A stretch of DNA of 15,487 nucleotides, taken from the NCBI GenBank assembly GCA_002436485.1, contig DJMK01000140.1, forward strand, positions 7,429 to 22,915, in the 5' to 3' direction. The notes under the pieces were generated by a model. It was not told where the DNA came from, ran no database searches, and saw only the letters and a list, made by a program, of their open reading frames with translations. This DNA is from Proteobacteria bacterium UBA6492 (GTDB lineage Bacteria; Pseudomonadota; Gammaproteobacteria; UBA6429; Thiohalophilaceae). How positions within the stretch are numbered: position 1 is the first letter of the stretch; each line of letters opens with the position of its first letter. Of this stretch, positions 1 through 6,165 are shown piece after piece. A program made the translations under genes and the position numbers.

Positions 1-416
1 GTACCGATGAACATGATGTTACCGGTCTGACCGTGGAAGGTAACCATACCTGAACCATGTTTCTCCCAGCTGTTAGCCAGTTGGTTCAGCATGTCAGTTG
101 TATAGTAGTTACCTGCAGGTGGTTGGACGCGCAGAGTGTGGAATTCTTTTGATTCAGGGAAAGCTTTACCCACTTCAGAGAAGCGAGGAATGATTCCACC
201 ACCATAACCAAATACAGAAACCGTACCACCTTTCCAGTAGCCTTTGCGGGTTTCGTAAGAGTGCTCTAGCTGACCTAACAGTGAGTTGGCCATTTCGTTG
301 ATGCGCTGGTCAGGGTGTTGATCACGCATGCGTTTGAAACCAGAGATGAAGCTTGGCCAGGGGCCTTCTTCAAGAACATCGAGCATTGGCGTTGGGTGAA
401 TCTTGTTTTTATCCAT
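1..416 (-). CDS. dsrA: Dissimilatory sulfite reductase alpha subunit, N-terminal part (oxidative type)
   Basis: Partial gene; only the first 138 codons are inside the window. DsrA with DsrB forms the cytoplasmic siroheme sulfite reductase. In sulfur oxidisers it runs in reverse, oxidising stored or persulfidic sulfur to sulfite. Visible marks are an N-terminal TPMLDVLEEGPWPSF block, a YWKGGTVSVFGYGGGIIPRF block (about residues 57-76), then FHTLRV and HGSGMVTFHGQTGNIMF. These match the DsrA N-terminal domain, and the short spacing with the Arg-Lys-Gly-Tyr-Trp-Lys-Gly stretch is closer to sulfur-oxidiser DsrA than to sulfate-reducer DsrA as I remember them. The start at 416 is set by a strong ribosome site (AAAGGAG, 7 bases upstream). 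The siroheme/Fe-S cysteines lie beyond the edge, so integrity cannot be judged. The gene probably heads a dsr operon running off the left edge. Confidence 0.95.
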   Translation of the reverse strand, partial: MDKNKIHPTPMLDVLEEGPWPSFISGFKRMRDQHPDQRINEMANSLLGQLEHSYETRKGYWKGGTVSVFGYGGGIIPRFSEVGKAFPESKEFHTLRVQPPAGNYYTTDMLNQLANSWEKHGSGMVTFHGQTGNIMFIG

Positions 417-443
417 GGCTTTCTCCTTTGGATATAACTCGTT

Positions 444-459
444 AATTAGCCGGCTAATT
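444..459. promoter_or_regulatory. Perfect 16-bp palindrome in the dsrA leader
   Basis: The sequence AATTAGCCGGCTAATT is exactly self-complementary and lies 28 bases upstream of the dsrA start codon, just before the ribosome site. It could be an operator for a dimeric repressor or activator, or a short leader RNA hairpin. No U-tract follows it on the dsrA-coding strand, so it is not a normal terminator. The binding factor is unknown. Confidence 0.6.
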
Positions 460-603
460 TCGGGTTAACTCTTTAACGTGCTACGGGTCATAAACTGAGC
501 CTCGTAACACATAAAAAAACCGTAATTTCTTACTGGAGCGAAGTTTAGGTTGACTCGCCCGTTGGCAGAACCACACCGATGGGATGATCGGCGAATCCTG
601 ACT

Positions 604-619
604 TACCCCTTTAGGGATA
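604..619. promoter_or_regulatory. Candidate NarL/NarP-family 7-2-7 site
   Basis: TACCCCT-TT-AGGGATA is an inverted pair of heptamers with a 2-base spacer. The NarL heptamer consensus is TACYYMT. The left half matches fully; the right half, read on the other strand, is TATCCCT, one mismatch. The site is about 190 bp upstream of the dsrA start and about 250 bp upstream of the dioxygenase start. Which promoter it would serve is unclear. Confidence 0.45.
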
Positions 620-805
620 GATAAAAATTAATCATTTTTCGGCGTCATTCACGAAATTGCTGTTTTTAGCCTGGCTCATGCCTGCAGCACAATAAAAATG
701 ACTTTATTAACAATAAGTTATAAAAACTAAACAGGTGTTGAGCGCGGGATTATATATCCCCGAGTGCGGCAGGTGAATAGCCTATATAAAAATTTTCTAA
801 TATAC

Positions 806-818
806 GACTAAATTAGTC
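806..818. promoter_or_regulatory. 13-bp inverted repeat upstream of the dioxygenase gene
   Basis: GACTAA-A-TTAGTC has 6-bp arms around one central base and lies 46 bases upstream of the start at 865, in AT-rich DNA. It has the size of a small operator. No family is assigned. Confidence 0.35.
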
Positions 819-864
819 AGTTATAAGCTGTATTAACAATCCGCTATGTTTTAATATTCCCCTT

Positions 865-1782
865 ATGACTCGCATGGTGAAACAGGAACAGGCTAACTCC
901 ATGAGCCCCTTTGAGCCAGGGAACACGGCCGCCTATGCCGCCTGGCGGGCAAACAAACTGGATAAGTACCCTGTTGGTGCAGAAGGGCTGATTGTCGAGA
1001 TAGCCGACCCGCAGCAATTGTCGGACAAGGAATTGTCTGCACTCCAGGCCGTCATAAACAAAACCAACGTCGCTATATATAGATGCACGGGCAAAGCCAT
1101 GACCAAGGGCGACGTGCGCGCATTGGGGCGGCAAATGGGGCTTGTACGTCTAGACAGTAACCTGTGCGCTGACGAGGACAGCATCACCTCGCTGCAAGTC
1201 ATGGACACCGGGCGCAAGGGTGGCTATATCCCTTACACTAACAAGCGTCTCAGTTGGCATACCGATGGCTACTACAACCCGCTTGACAGGCAAGTACGCG
1301 CCATTGTCATGCATTGCGCCAACCCAGCCGCCTCGGGCGGGGAGAATATGCTGCTGGACCATGAGATCCTCTACCTGCACTTGAGAGATCGCAATCCCGA
1401 CTATATATCCAGCTTGATGGACCCGGCGTGCATGACCATTCCACCGAATACAGAAGACGGTGAAGAAATCCGGGGCGAAACAGTTGGACCGGTATTTTCG
1501 TTGGATGCTAACGCTAATCTGCACATGCGTTATTCTGCGCGGACACGCAATATTGCCTGGCATGATGATGCCACGACGCATGCGGCAGTCGAAGAGATTA
1601 CAGCGTTCTTAAACAGCGACTCACCGTTTCTTTTTCGTTATCGCCTGAACGCGAATGAAGGCGTTATCAGTAATAACGTGTTGCATAATCGCACCGCGTT
1701 TGAAGAAGACGCAGCGCATAAGCGATTGTTGTATCGTGCGAGGTATTTCGATCGCATTGCGCCAACGAATGTTAGGGATTAA
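865..1782 (+). CDS. TauD/TfdA-family Fe(II)/2-oxoglutarate dioxygenase
   Basis: A 305-aa protein of the taurine dioxygenase superfamily. These cytosolic enzymes couple 2-oxoglutarate decarboxylation to hydroxylation of a substrate; TauD itself releases sulfite from taurine. The HxD iron motif is His132-Thr-Asp134 (SWHTDGYY). The distal histidine is probably His274 (NNVLHNRTAFED-like block), with Arg291/Arg293 in LLYRARYFDR as the likely 2-oxoglutarate anchor. Length and motif spacing are normal, so the enzyme looks intact. The substrate cannot be read from the sequence. There is no ribosome site before 865; Met13 at 901 has AGG 8 bases upstream and could be the true start (293 aa). The gene is divergent from dsrA and heads a run with a 64-aa protein and a Cas6-like protein. 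A link to sulfonate-derived sulfite is attractive but only inferred. Confidence 0.85.
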   Translation: MTRMVKQEQANSMSPFEPGNTAAYAAWRANKLDKYPVGAEGLIVEIADPQQLSDKELSALQAVINKTNVAIYRCTGKAMTKGDVRALGRQMGLVRLDSNLCADEDSITSLQVMDTGRKGGYIPYTNKRLSWHTDGYYNPLDRQVRAIVMHCANPAASGGENMLLDHEILYLHLRDRNPDYISSLMDPACMTIPPNTEDGEEIRGETVGPVFSLDANANLHMRYSARTRNIAWHDDATTHAAVEEITAFLNSDSPFLFRYRLNANEGVISNNVLHNRTAFEEDAAHKRLLYRARYFDRIAPTNVRD

Positions 1783-1785
1783 AAG

Positions 1786-1980
1786 ATGCTGAATTTGAGT
1801 GAAGTATTGCTACAAGGCCATGACATGACCTCTTTTGAACAACTAAAAGAAGCAGTCAGGGTACGAGCCAGCCAGGGCGAAATGTTTTTTCGGTTTGATG
1901 TGAAACCACCATTCAGTGACACGCCAGCAAACTGGGAAGATCAGCTTGAGGCCGCGTTTACCAGTGGTCAACGCCGTTAG
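1786..1980 (+). CDS. Small hypothetical protein, 64 aa
   Basis: I do not recognise this protein. It begins 3 bases after the dioxygenase stop codon, so it is probably translated by coupling. Met14 at 1825 (MTSFEQLKEAVRVRAS) is an alternative start that would give 51 aa. The chain is soluble and acidic-amphipathic, with no cysteine, no signal peptide and no membrane segment. It contains a helix-like N-terminal half, then FFRFDVKPPFSD and a closing NWEDQLEAAF. Its position between the dioxygenase and the Cas6-like gene suggests co-expression with both. Coding is supported by tight packing and the absence of a competing frame, not by homology. Confidence 0.6.
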   Translation: MLNLSEVLLQGHDMTSFEQLKEAVRVRASQGEMFFRFDVKPPFSDTPANWEDQLEAAFTSGQRR

Positions 1981-2001
1981 GCAAATTACAGGGTTAAATC
2001 A

Positions 2002-2688
2002 ATGTACTGGAAAGAAGATAGTGATAGCAAAAAAGAATTCAGGGTGCCGGATGATGTTGTTGATTTAATATTCGGTCTTGAGTGCAAATGTTTGCCAATC
2101 GATCATGCCTTATCATTATCGGAATCGATTCAAAAGGCACTTCCCTGGTTTGCCGATGAAGAACTAACAGGACTGCATTTGATTCATGTGGCTGAATCCG
2201 GCAATGGTTGGATGCGTCCGGAAGATCCAGAAAATGAAATTTTATGCCTGTCACGTCGTACACGTATGACATTGCGTGTACCCAAGCATCGTATTGATGA
2301 TGCGCACGCATTGTCTGGCCAGCTGCTTGATATCGATGGGTTTGATTTGAAAGTCAAAGATGCCAAACAAAAAGAGCTTAGTCCATTACCCACAATGTTT
2401 GCTCGTTACGTGGTAACCGAAGAGTCACAGGACGAAAACCAGTTTATGCAACGTTGTGCAGAAATGATTGAAGAGATGGATATACCAATCTCAAAAATGA
2501 TGGCGGGCAAACAACACAAGATGCGCATGCAGGACGGTTATATCTTTACGCGTAGTCTAATGCTCGCCGAGTTAACACCAGAACATGCCATCAAGCTCCA
2601 GCAGGAAGGTATCGGCCCGGGTCGTAAATTCGGCTGCGGCTTGTTTATTCCACAGAAGGGCATTAGCGCGGTCAAACGCGAGGATTGA
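2002..2688 (+). CDS. Stand-alone Cas6/Cmx6-like RAMP protein (type I-MYXAN-like)
   Basis: A 228-aa protein resembling the Cas6/Cmx6 family of the I-MYXAN CRISPR subtype. Cas6 proteins are endoribonucleases that cut repeat RNA to make crRNA. Family marks are CKCLPIDHALSLSESIQKALPW (about 28-49), the GLHLIHVAESGNGWMRP block (57-72), LSRRTRMTLRVPKHR (83-97), LSPLPTMFARYVV (126-138) and a terminal glycine-rich RAMP loop GIGPGRKFGCGLFIP (203-217). His35 and His62 are candidate catalytic histidines. All family blocks seem present, so it is not a decayed remnant. No repeat array and no other cas gene is in the window, so its RNA target is probably not a local CRISPR transcript. It sits 21 bases after the 64-aa gene, with a weak ribosome site (CAGGG). 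The assignment rests on remembered family patterns. Confidence 0.75.
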   Translation: MYWKEDSDSKKEFRVPDDVVDLIFGLECKCLPIDHALSLSESIQKALPWFADEELTGLHLIHVAESGNGWMRPEDPENEILCLSRRTRMTLRVPKHRIDDAHALSGQLLDIDGFDLKVKDAKQKELSPLPTMFARYVVTEESQDENQFMQRCAEMIEEMDIPISKMMAGKQHKMRMQDGYIFTRSLMLAELTPEHAIKLQQEGIGPGRKFGCGLFIPQKGISAVKRED

Positions 2689-2724
2689 TGACTATCCCGT
2701 TCGGGCTAAATACGTGCCCAGAGC

Positions 2725-2738
2725 TTGATCAATATTAA
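2725..2738. promoter_or_regulatory. Candidate FNR/Anr-type box
   Basis: TTGAT-CAAT-ATTAA matches the FNR/Anr consensus TTGAT-N4-ATCAA at 9 of 10 defined positions. If it acts at -41.5, transcription would start near 2773 and the -10 would be TTTAAA at 2761-2766 (4 of 6), about 58 bases before the DsrC-like start codon. This suggests activation of that gene under low oxygen. Confidence 0.45.
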
Positions 2739-2830
2739 AAAATACTGATAATAGGCGCACTTTAAATTTGTGTGCAGTTAATCAACGGAATAATTGCAGA
2801 GCATAAACTTAAATTCTAGAGGAAACTACA

Positions 2831-3169
2831 ATGGCACTCGAAGTAAACGGGCAGACTATTGCAACAACAGATAACGGTTACCTAGAAGACGTGAACGACT
2901 GGAACGAGGAAGTCGCCAAGGTGTTGGCAGCGGATGAAGGTATCGAGATGACCCAGGAGCACTGGGACGTGGTGAATTACCTGCGTGAGGAGCACTTCAA
3001 CAACGCCGGCAATGAGCCAAATGAACGTACTATTCTGAAAGAGATGGGAAAGAGATGGGGCAAGAAAGTCAGCTCCAAGGACATGTACCTGATGTTCCCA
3101 CAAATGCCGTCAAAACAGGGTCGTAAAATTGCGGGTTTGGCACAGAGTACTCGCAAGGGCGGTTACTAA
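2831..3169 (+). CDS. Cysteine-less DsrC/TusE-family protein (RspA type)
   Basis: A 112-aa member of the DsrC/TusE family. The N-terminal half (VNGQTIATTDNGYLEDVNDWNEEVA, then EGIEMTQEHWDVVNYLREE at 36-54) follows DsrC closely, as does LMFP at 87-90. DsrC normally carries sulfur on two C-terminal cysteines. Here the segment reads PSKQGRKIAGLAQSTRKGGY: the upstream cysteine position is Arg98 and the penultimate cysteine is also lost. There is no cysteine in the whole chain, so it cannot form the DsrC trisulfide or disulfide. Such homologues have been called RspA (regulatory sulfur-related) in the literature. DsrC has a helix-turn-helix-like fold and DNA binding has been reported for Allochromatium DsrC, so regulation is plausible. 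The ribosome site TAGAGGA supports the start. An FNR-type box lies upstream. Confidence 0.88.
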   Translation: MALEVNGQTIATTDNGYLEDVNDWNEEVAKVLAADEGIEMTQEHWDVVNYLREEHFNNAGNEPNERTILKEMGKRWGKKVSSKDMYLMFPQMPSKQGRKIAGLAQSTRKGGY

Positions 3170-3236
3170 TTAGCCTATAAGCCAAAGGTGATATAGAGAG
3201 TGCGCAGGGGGTTTGCTATATTCCCTGCCATTCTCA

Positions 3237-3248
3237 GGTAAATTTACC
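3237..3248. promoter_or_regulatory. 12-bp perfect palindrome with flanking inverted arms
   Basis: GGTAAATTTACC is exactly self-complementary and lies 50 bases before the start of the 67-aa gene. It is flanked by a second inverted pair, TCTCA (3232-3236) and TGAGA (3255-3259). It may be an operator or a leader hairpin; no factor is assigned. Confidence 0.35.
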
Positions 3249-3298
3249 CTCTGTTGAGAGAAAACGGATTACATTCAAATTTTAAAGCGAGGTTTGCG

Positions 3299-3502
3299 AT
3301 GAGCGACAAACAGGCGAAAATCAAAGAATTGCTGGCAATGCAAAAGAAATTCATCGACTACGAGCACAAGAATGGTGTAACTGCTGCAGATTATTATGCT
3401 GCTGGCGACGATCATGAACTGAAAAACTATCGTGAAGACTATATGAAACTGGCGATGGAAATATGCGCCATTGCACATACAGAGAAGGGCTCTCAGGGCT
3501 AA
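3299..3502 (+). CDS. Small hypothetical protein, 67 aa
   Basis: I do not recognise this protein. The start at 3299 is chosen because GCGAGG lies just upstream; the in-frame ATG at 3254 has no ribosome site and would add 15 residues that look like leader DNA. The chain MSDKQAKIKELLAMQKKFIDYE begins with an amphipathic helix, followed by HKNGVTAADYYAAGDDHELKNYREDYMKLAMEICAIAHTEKG. It looks like a small all-helical cytoplasmic protein with one cysteine (Cys57) and no membrane segment. It is 129 bases downstream of the DsrC-like gene and is followed within 25 bases by a strong terminator, so the two could share a transcript. A dsr-linked role is inferred from position only. Confidence 0.7.
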   Translation: MSDKQAKIKELLAMQKKFIDYEHKNGVTAADYYAAGDDHELKNYREDYMKLAMEICAIAHTEKGSQG

Positions 3503-3523
3503 AACCTGCTTAAAGTGCAATAC

Positions 3524-3549
3524 AAAAGGCCGCTTATGCGGCCTTTTTT
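3524..3549. terminator. Rho-independent terminator, probably bidirectional
   Basis: A perfect 10-bp stem, AAAAGGCCGC paired with GCGGCCTTTT, around a TTAT loop, followed by further T residues on the plus strand. It ends the plus-strand transcript through the 67-aa gene. The A-rich left arm makes a shorter U-tract for transcripts arriving from the minus-strand hydroxylase gene. Confidence 0.9.
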
Positions 3550-3556
3550 GTGACTG

Positions 3557-3602
3557 TTAATTGCACATTGGTAAACTTAATAAACTACTTTAATTGCACA
3601 TT
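3557..3602. repeat. Pair of 13-bp direct repeats, 33-bp period
   Basis: TTAATTGCACATT occurs at 3557-3569 and again at 3590-3602. The copies are exactly 33 bp apart, about three helical turns, and both are followed two bases later by TAAA. They lie between two convergent gene ends, after the terminator. Function is unknown. Confidence 0.55.
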
Positions 3603-3638
3603 AATAAAGAGATATAACCTGTTGTTTAATAATAACTA

Positions 3639-4313
3639 TTAGACTTCTGACCACATGCGAACCAGGTTGACATAGGTGTGATCAACCTGTTTGGTCTCCG
3701 GTGCATCCGGGTTATCTCGCATCAATTTTTCACGCGCCAGGTTGAGCTCGTATAACAGTTCGCGGCGCGCCGCATCCCGGACAAGACTTTGAATCCAGGT
3801 CACCGCCACCAGCCGCTCTCCGTCCGTGACGGCATTCACATGATGCAGGCTGCTGGATGGATAAATGATCGCATGGCCCGCGGCGAGTTTAACGGACTGA
3901 TCGCCAAAGGGGGTGCGAATGACCAGCTCGCCCCCGCCATAATCTGACGGGTCGGACAGGAAAATCGTGCAGGATACGTCTGAGCGGTAACGTTGACCCA
4001 TTGGTCCCATGACCGGGTCGTCAATATGGTCTCCGTAGGATTGCCCCTTACCATAGCGGGCATAAAAAGGTGAGGCCACACGGTGTGGTAACACGGCACT
4101 CTGGAACTCGGGATGTTGCACCAGGGTGTTCATGACCAGGTTATTGAGATGCTGTAGCTGTGCAGCATCGGCAGGTAACTCTTCGTTATGTTTGACGCGC
4201 TGCGCGTACATGCCAGCAGATAATTTGCCATCCACAAAACGGGCATCACGCAAAAGTTGCTGCACCTCGGTAAGTTTCTTTTTTGATAGCAGATGGGGAA
4301 TTTCCAGCAACAT
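3639..4313 (-). CDS. piuC: PKHD-type Fe(II)/2-oxoglutarate hydroxylase, PiuC/YbiX family
   Basis: A 224-aa protein collinear with the PiuC/YbiX family, whose usual length is about 225 aa. The first residues MLLEIPHLLS match the family start. The iron ligands are His96-Ile-Asp98 (SYGDHIDDP) and His157 (YPSSSLHHVNAVT); Arg167 in GERLVAVTWIQS is the likely 2-oxoglutarate anchor. SCTIFLSDPSDYGGGELVI (114-132) and the WIQSLVRDAARRELLYEL block (173-190) are diagnostic. Members are often linked to TonB siderophore receptors and iron limitation in Proteobacteria, but no receptor is nearby here. The substrate is unknown. It is divergent from the 107-aa gene, with only 62 bases between the two start codons. 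It converges on the 67-aa gene across a terminator. Confidence 0.92.
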   Translation of the reverse strand: MLLEIPHLLSKKKLTEVQQLLRDARFVDGKLSAGMYAQRVKHNEELPADAAQLQHLNNLVMNTLVQHPEFQSAVLPHRVASPFYARYGKGQSYGDHIDDPVMGPMGQRYRSDVSCTIFLSDPSDYGGGELVIRTPFGDQSVKLAAGHAIIYPSSSLHHVNAVTDGERLVAVTWIQSLVRDAARRELLYELNLAREKLMRDNPDAPETKQVDHTYVNLVRMWSEV

Positions 4314-4375
4314 GGTCTGTGTTTATCAGTGAAGATACCGGTTACAATACTGCCTGCGTTTTACAGGACAAGTCA

Positions 4376-4699
4376 ATGAAACTGAATGTGCATATAGGTG
4401 ACTATTCGCGGCAAGTCGAAGTACCCGATGCAAAACTTGCCGAAGCCGAAGGCATTTTTGCAAAGATGGACAGCGACATGGATAAAGGCTGGCAAATGAG
4501 CCGCTCATGGGTTGATAACCTGGATGCCAGGCAACGTTGCCAGGTAGCTGCCGATCGCTTACTCACAGCAATTGAAAATGAAAACGAGGCCATGACCATG
4601 TTAATGGCTGGCTACATATTGAAGACCATGCCAGGTATCCAGGGTATTTATATTTCAGTGGATGGCGATATGAACCAAACAGAAATTGAAATGGGTTAA
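4376..4699 (+). CDS. Conserved-looking hypothetical protein, 107 aa
   Basis: I cannot name a family. The start at 4376 is preferred over the in-frame ATG at 4283. The latter would run antisense through the start of the hydroxylase gene and has no ribosome site, whereas AGGA lies 9 bases upstream of 4376. The chain opens with a beta-like segment (MKLNVHIGDYSRQVEVPD), then a helical middle (KLAEAEGIFAKMDSDMDKGWQMSRSWVDNLD, RQRCQVAADRLLTAIENENEAMTMLMAGYILKTMPG) and a closing beta-like GIQGIYISVDGDMNQTEIEMG. The single cysteine is Cys54. It is soluble with no signal peptide. It stands alone, divergent from piuC and convergent with the TPR gene, whose end is 10 bases away. Confidence 0.75.
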   Translation: MKLNVHIGDYSRQVEVPDAKLAEAEGIFAKMDSDMDKGWQMSRSWVDNLDARQRCQVAADRLLTAIENENEAMTMLMAGYILKTMPGIQGIYISVDGDMNQTEIEMG

Positions 4700-4709
4700 C
4701 GGATCGCTA

Positions 4710-6119
4710 TTACTGTAACGAGAACCGCTCCTGCCAACCGCCTTCTGGTAAAAATTCAGCCCTATCCATAATTGCTTCAGCTTCTTCGCGTCGGCCCAGC
4801 TTTAGTAACGTCTCTCCTTTTAGCAAGAGCGCGTTTTTATCATTGGGTAATAACTCCAGCGATTTATTGATACTCATGAGAGACTGGTCGTAATTACCAA
4901 GTATATGGTGCGTCATGGCGAGATTGTGAAAGCCTTTGCTATAGCTAGGATCAATTTCGACGACACGAGTAAATTGTTCCAGTGCCTTTTTGAATTCTTT
5001 TTTGCGCGCATACATTACACCAAGGTCATCGCGGGCTTCTGCATTGTTGGCATCGAGCGCAATAGCCTTTTTTAGGTCTTTTTCTGCATTTTCATAATCC
5101 CCGGCCCAGATGCGCCTAACGCCGCGCTTGGTATAGGCATGTGAATTATTTGGATTGCGATCAATAAAGACGGTTAAATCGTCAATAGCTTCATCAAACA
5201 TACGTAAACGGCCATGCGCCAGGCCTCGGCCAAGGTAGGCATCATCCAGCGAGTCATCCAGCTTGATTGCCTGGGTGAAATCATCAGCTGCCTTGTCAAA
5301 TACACGTAACTTAAGATAGGCGGAACCGCGTTCATAATACTGTTTGGCAGAAGGTGTTTTTGCCAGTTGAGCCGTAAGGGTCTGTATCTGGCGCTCAACC
5401 GCGTCAGCGGTTTCAGTTACATCTACCTGTGCCTTTTTCATTAGCGCGGGTGACAGTTCGATACCGTGCAGCGGGTTGTTATACTCACCCAGCGCGGCAA
5501 TCGTGTTTTGAAAGCAGGACAGGTATTCTTCGCTTTCCATCAGTTTGGCTGTTTGCGAGTCATAGGCGGCAAAATCTGTATCGGTGAGCGCAATCTCTAC
5601 CGGTGCGCCAAAAAATTTGCCCTGGCAACGCTCGTAAATTTTTTCGCCGGAGGCGTCAAACTGGCGAAAGCTTTTTAGCTCGTCGTTTTGGTAATGGAAA
5701 TTGATCAGCGTTTGTACCGGCGTGTTGCGATGGCCGGGCAGGAACGCAGCAAGGTAATCACGTTTTAACCTGCCGTTATTATCATAAACAAACACCTCGA
5801 TTTCATGGATTTGATCGGGATTTTCGATTTCCCACAATACTCGACTGAGCAGGCGACCGGATTTCTTGTCGAAATGTTTTACCTCGCGATAGAACTCTTC
5901 ATTGCCCATATAGCCGCCTTTGGATTCGCGCGTATATGTCGGGTGTTGGCTTAACTGGTGTTGGTGTAGTATATAAATGCGTTCGGCAAACTGGTTCCAG
6001 GTGTTGACGTGTTTTTTATTTACGCTAATCGTGGTCGTAGCGTTTTTTGCAACCACGCCAAACGGTGTAGTCAGGCCAAGGCAGATTAACAGCAAGGTGA
6101 GTTTGTTAGTTGGACCCAT
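4710..6119 (-). CDS. Exported tetratricopeptide-repeat protein, 469 aa
   Basis: The N-terminus has a typical signal peptide: a lysine, a hydrophobic core (LTLLLICLGLTTPFGVV) and a likely cleavage after Ala24. The mature protein should be periplasmic. Residues about 35-200 form an unrecognised domain rich in aromatic and charged residues, with cysteines at 165 and 202 that could form a disulfide. Residues about 257-455 hold six consecutive TPR units, for example YYERGSAYLKLRVFDKAADDFTQAI, and each shows the usual Ala/Gly/Tyr and PNN/DP spacing. TPR arrays bind protein partners. The gene is divergent from the Sel1-repeat gene at 6286, and the shared 166-base region contains two FNR-like dyads. 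A scaffold role in the periplasm is inferred; no partner can be named. Confidence 0.85.
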   Translation of the reverse strand: MGPTNKLTLLLICLGLTTPFGVVAKNATTTISVNKKHVNTWNQFAERIYILHQHQLSQHPTYTRESKGGYMGNEEFYREVKHFDKKSGRLLSRVLWEIENPDQIHEIEVFVYDNNGRLKRDYLAAFLPGHRNTPVQTLINFHYQNDELKSFRQFDASGEKIYERCQGKFFGAPVEIALTDTDFAAYDSQTAKLMESEEYLSCFQNTIAALGEYNNPLHGIELSPALMKKAQVDVTETADAVERQIQTLTAQLAKTPSAKQYYERGSAYLKLRVFDKAADDFTQAIKLDDSLDDAYLGRGLAHGRLRMFDEAIDDLTVFIDRNPNNSHAYTKRGVRRIWAGDYENAEKDLKKAIALDANNAEARDDLGVMYARKKEFKKALEQFTRVVEIDPSYSKGFHNLAMTHHILGNYDQSLMSINKSLELLPNDKNALLLKGETLLKLGRREEAEAIMDRAEFLPEGGWQERFSLQ

Positions 6120-6165
6120 GTTTTAATCCCGATTATTTAAGCGAGTGCTAATAAACGATTTGCTA

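Larger units (their letters stand above)
417..864. other. Divergent intergenic control region between dsrA and the dioxygenase gene
   Basis: This 448-base stretch has no credible gene and separates two divergent transcription units, so it should contain both promoters. It holds a 16-bp perfect palindrome near the dsrA start (444-459), a 16-bp inverted heptamer pair (604-619) and a 13-bp odd palindrome (806-818). The right half (about 620-840) is very AT-rich with several TATA-like steps. I could not pick a convincing -35/-10 pair for either direction. Confidence 0.7.

Noticed and set aside
1150..1581. 143-codon open frame on the minus strand
   Set aside because: It lies wholly inside the dioxygenase gene on the opposite strand, has no ribosome site and its translation shows no domain; the plus-strand frame has clear catalytic motifs.
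4283..4375. Longer N-terminus for the 107-aa protein
   Set aside because: The extra codons run antisense through the start of the hydroxylase gene and the divergent promoter space, with no ribosome site at 4283; AGGA precedes the ATG at 4376.
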